From positions 1 through 7,542 of the forward strand of contig JAFGCA010000751.1 of the NCBI GenBank assembly GCA_016932895.1: a DNA stretch of 7,542 nt, read 5' to 3'. The translations under genes and the position numbers were made by a program. The stretch's first letter is position 1. The number at the start of each line of letters is the position of its first letter. Origin of the DNA: Sedimentisphaerales bacterium (GTDB lineage Bacteria > Planctomycetota > Phycisphaerae > Sedimentisphaerales > SG8-4). Below the pieces are notes generated by a model, which made no database searches, was not told the DNA's origin, and worked only from the letters and a program-made list of their open reading frames with translations. Positions 5,813 through 7,542 of the stretch are shown here, in pieces.

Positions 5813-7036
5813 ATGGCACGGATCTGCCTTGTTTCATGCGTAAGTCAGAAGGCGAGAGAGCCGAGTAAGGCCAAGGATTTGTATGTCTCTCCGCTCTTCA
5901 GAAAGGCAAAAGAGTATGCTGAAGGGCGATTCGACAGGTGGTATATCCTCTCTGCTGAGTATGGATTGGTCAGCCCCGACTCCACCATTGCCCCCTATGA
6001 GAGAACCCTCAACGGCATGCCCCGCAGTGACAGACTTGCCTGGGCGCAGGGGGTGTACTCTGATCTGGTCCGCTGCACTGACCCCAACGATGAGATCACT
6101 TTCCTTGCTGGCGTGAAATATCGAGAACACTTGGCTGCATTCTTGGCGAAGAGAGGCAACCCCATCCGTGTGCCGATGGAAGGGATGGGAATTGGCAAAC
6201 AGTTGCACTGGCTCACAGTCCAAAGTCGTGCCTCGTTTGTGAAGGCTGATCTCGACCACTTCTATGAAAGCCTCGGTAAACTCGACCAATCCCTTGGCGG
6301 TAAGCGAATACTGTCACAGTGCAATGGGAAGATCGACTGGCCCAAGCGAGGCGTCTACTTCTTCTTCGAAGAAAGTGAATTCCGCGCTGGCCGAGCCAGT
6401 CAACCTCGCGTCGTCCGGGTCGGTACGCACATGGTCAGCACCGGCTCCAAAGCCACCTTCTGGCACCGCCTGCGCACGCATCGTGGGACCGAAGACGGGC
6501 GTGGCAACCATCGTGGCTCGATTTTTCGTCTCCATGTGGGCAAATCCCTGATGGCCCGCTCAAATGGCAAAATTCGCGTTCCCTCCTGGGGAGAGGGCCA
6601 GACAGCTTCCGCCGCCACTCGCAAGCAAGAGGAAGATCTGGAGAGGAAAGTCTCGCAGTATCTGGGAAAGCTGCCGTTCCTATGGCTCGCGATTCCGGAT
6701 TCAGCCGGACCGACCAGCGACAGGGCGTACATCGAGAGGAATTCGATAGGGCTGCTATCCAACTGCCTTGACCCGCTTGATACACCGAGCGACACTTGGC
6801 TGGGCAGATACAGTTCCAGTGAGGAAATCCGAGGGAGCGGTCTTTGGAACGTTAACCACGTTCGATACAATTACGACAGAAGATTTCTCAGGATTCTTGA
6901 GAGATATGTCGATACCGAGAATGGGAAACATGCTGTTCCTGCCCGGTCTATAGCCCCGCGAGATTGGTACTCGGCAGACAAAGGCAGGGACGTAAGAGAC
7001 CAGATGAAGCTTTTCGATGAGGGAGAAAATGAGTGA
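5813..7036 (+). CDS. DUF6884-like domain fused to a probable GIY-YIG nuclease domain
   Basis: The 407-residue protein has two parts. Residues 1-~137 fit the DUF6884 (YaaA-like) pattern: ICLVSCVSQK (4-13), LYVSPLFRKAKEYAE (23-37), WYILSAEYGLVSPD (43-56) with IAPYE (59-63), and FLAGVKYREHL (97-107). Its biochemical role is not established. After a linker, residues ~178-350 look like a GIY-YIG endonuclease: RGVYFFF (179-185) as GIY, VVRVGT (200-205) as YIG, then FWHRLRTHRG (216-225) with R219 and H223 as candidate catalytic residues, IERNSIG (307-313) with candidate E308, and WNVNH (345-349). About 70 residues (233-300) are inserted before the glutamate. No membrane segment or signal is seen. 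The gene starts 41 nt after the queC remnant with only a weak AGGG (5798-5801) upstream. Frequent AGA/AGG arginine codons set it apart from the metabolic genes and suggest transfer. A restriction or defence role is inference; domain calls were made by eye. Confidence 0.65.
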   Translation: MARICLVSCVSQKAREPSKAKDLYVSPLFRKAKEYAEGRFDRWYILSAEYGLVSPDSTIAPYERTLNGMPRSDRLAWAQGVYSDLVRCTDPNDEITFLAGVKYREHLAAFLAKRGNPIRVPMEGMGIGKQLHWLTVQSRASFVKADLDHFYESLGKLDQSLGGKRILSQCNGKIDWPKRGVYFFFEESEFRAGRASQPRVVRVGTHMVSTGSKATFWHRLRTHRGTEDGRGNHRGSIFRLHVGKSLMARSNGKIRVPSWGEGQTASAATRKQEEDLERKVSQYLGKLPFLWLAIPDSAGPTSDRAYIERNSIGLLSNCLDPLDTPSDTWLGRYSSSEEIRGSGLWNVNHVRYNYDRRFLRILERYVDTENGKHAVPARSIAPRDWYSADKGRDVRDQMKLFDEGENE

Positions 7037-7084
7037 GTTCACACCAATCCAACGGGTCTGTCGACCTCGTTTTGCATTTCTGTT

Positions 7085-7130
7085 ATTCGAGATTGGGATT
7101 TGTTTAGAGTTTAGAGCTTAGGGATTCGAG
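7085..7130 (+). repeat. heptamer-like tandem repeat in the intergenic spacer
   Basis: GTTTAGA occurs in tandem at 7102-7108 and 7109-7115, followed by the related GCTTAGG (7116-7122) and GATTCGA (7123-7129). ATTCGAG brackets the block at 7085-7091 and 7124-7130. The stretch is AT-rich, non-coding, and similar in wording to the GGGATTGGGGATTCGA stretch near 332-351. The function is unknown; it may be a lineage-specific spacer repeat. Confidence 0.4.
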
Positions 7131-7133
7131 CTT

Positions 7134-7189
7134 GCCGACTTGCGGGACGATCTGCGCGGAACGACAACGCCGCGCAGGCGCGAGTCGGC
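7134..7189. terminator. long GC-rich hairpin between convergent genes
   Basis: An outer stem of 11 pairs (7134-7144 with 7179-7189, one T-G wobble) encloses an inner perfect 8-bp stem (CTGCGCGG 7152-7159 with CCGCGCAG 7170-7177) and a 10-nt loop. It sits between the 3' ends of the nuclease gene (plus) and gcvPB (minus), 11 nt beyond the gcvPB stop. There is no U-tract on either side, so it is not a classic intrinsic terminator. It could still end or protect both transcripts, or be a mobile or repeat-derived hairpin. Confidence 0.45.
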
Positions 7190-7200
7190 CGCGGATTGGG

Positions 7201-7542
7201 TTAGAGGGACGCGATGTTCAGGTTCTTGGCGGCGGCGGTTTCGTTGGGGCGGGAGACGCAGGTGGTCTCGGGGGCCGCCTGGAGCTTCTCGGGGTTGGTC
7301 TGTGCCATTTGGGCGATATCGATCATGGCCTGGCAGAAGGCGTCGAGCGTTTCCTTGCTCTCGGTCTCGGTCGGCTCGATCATCATCGCCTCCTTGACGA
7401 TAGTGGGAAAGTAGACGGTCGGAGGATGGAATCCCCGGTCGATCAGGGCCTTGGCGATATCGAGGGCATGGACGCCTTTCTCGGCCATCTGCGGCGTGGT
7501 GCTGAAGACACATTCGTGCTTGCAGACCTGATCGACCGCCGG
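7201..7542 (-). CDS. gcvPB: glycine dehydrogenase (decarboxylating) subunit 2, C-terminal part
   Basis: This is the C-terminal 113 residues of the PLP-dependent P-protein subunit 2 of the glycine cleavage system, which decarboxylates glycine and passes the aminomethyl group to the H-protein lipoyl arm. Reading leftwards from the right edge, the frame is open without a stop: CKHECVFST, then [40 protein letters not shown] and [16 protein letters not shown], the highly conserved tail of the family. The stop is at 7201-7203. The PLP-binding lysine and most of the enzyme lie beyond the window, so intactness cannot be judged. An internal ATG (7488) is not the start because conserved sequence precedes it. 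The gene converges on the nuclease gene across 164 bp of spacer and is probably resident chromosomal DNA. Confidence 0.9.
   Translation of the reverse strand, partial: PAVDQVCKHECVFSTTPQMAEKGVHALDIAKALIDRGFHPPTVYFPTIVKEAMMIEPTETESKETLDAFCQAMIDIAQMAQTNPEKLQAAPETTCVSRPNETAAAKNLNIASL

Overview
The window reads as a chromosomal segment of a GC-rich bacterium, most likely a member of the Planctomycetota (Phycisphaerae / Sedimentisphaerales-like). The indications are a secreted C10 cysteine protease ending in a degenerate dockerin-like tail of the type common in that phylum, a 5' hypothetical ORF whose tail reads through copies of a short CAAACAAAGCCAAT repeat, and intergenic spacers with tandem TTTAGAG-like heptamers. 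The lineage is inferred from protein style and was not tested by any search.

Layout. Bases 1-459 hold the 3' end of a hypothetical gene. A near-perfect sigma70-type promoter (489-518) and a leader of about 115 nt precede a secreted streptopain-family (C10) protease with a carboxypeptidase-regulatory-like domain and a dockerin-like C-terminus (643-2301). A second plausible promoter (2347-2375) precedes a co-directional metabolic cluster: an AroB-family sugar-phosphate cyclase (2446-3543), an HMG-CoA-lyase-like / DRE-TIM aldolase (3562-4506, 18 nt downstream) and, after a 219-bp spacer with an imperfect inverted repeat, a DhnA-type class I aldolase that closely resembles archaeal 2-amino-3,7-dideoxy-D-threo-hept-6-ulosonate (ADH) synthase (4726-5520).

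Just after the ADH-synthase stop the sequence changes character. A C-terminal scrap of queC (7-cyano-7-deazaguanine synthase), with its four zinc cysteines but no ATP-binding half, lies directly upstream of a 407-residue protein. That protein combines an N-terminal DUF6884/YaaA-like domain with what appears to be a C-terminal GIY-YIG nuclease domain (5813-7036). Both use AGA/AGG codons and AT-ending codons much more than the genes to their left, so 5535-7080 looks like acquired, partly decayed DNA. A long hairpin (7134-7189) separates it from the convergent 3' end of gcvPB (glycine decarboxylase subunit 2), which runs off the right edge on the minus strand.

How the genes may work together. 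The three metabolic genes look like one pathway unit building a carbocycle or a hydroxy-keto acid from sugar phosphates. However, canonical AroB cannot process the phosphate-free product of ADH synthase, so either the pair has a non-canonical product or the two enzymes serve different steps. The queC scrap plus DUF6884-nuclease gene is the best candidate for an undescribed system: a nuclease that in an intact locus may travel with 7-deazaguanine biosynthesis or a QueC-like defence protein. No tRNA, rRNA, CRISPR array or complete insertion sequence was recognised.
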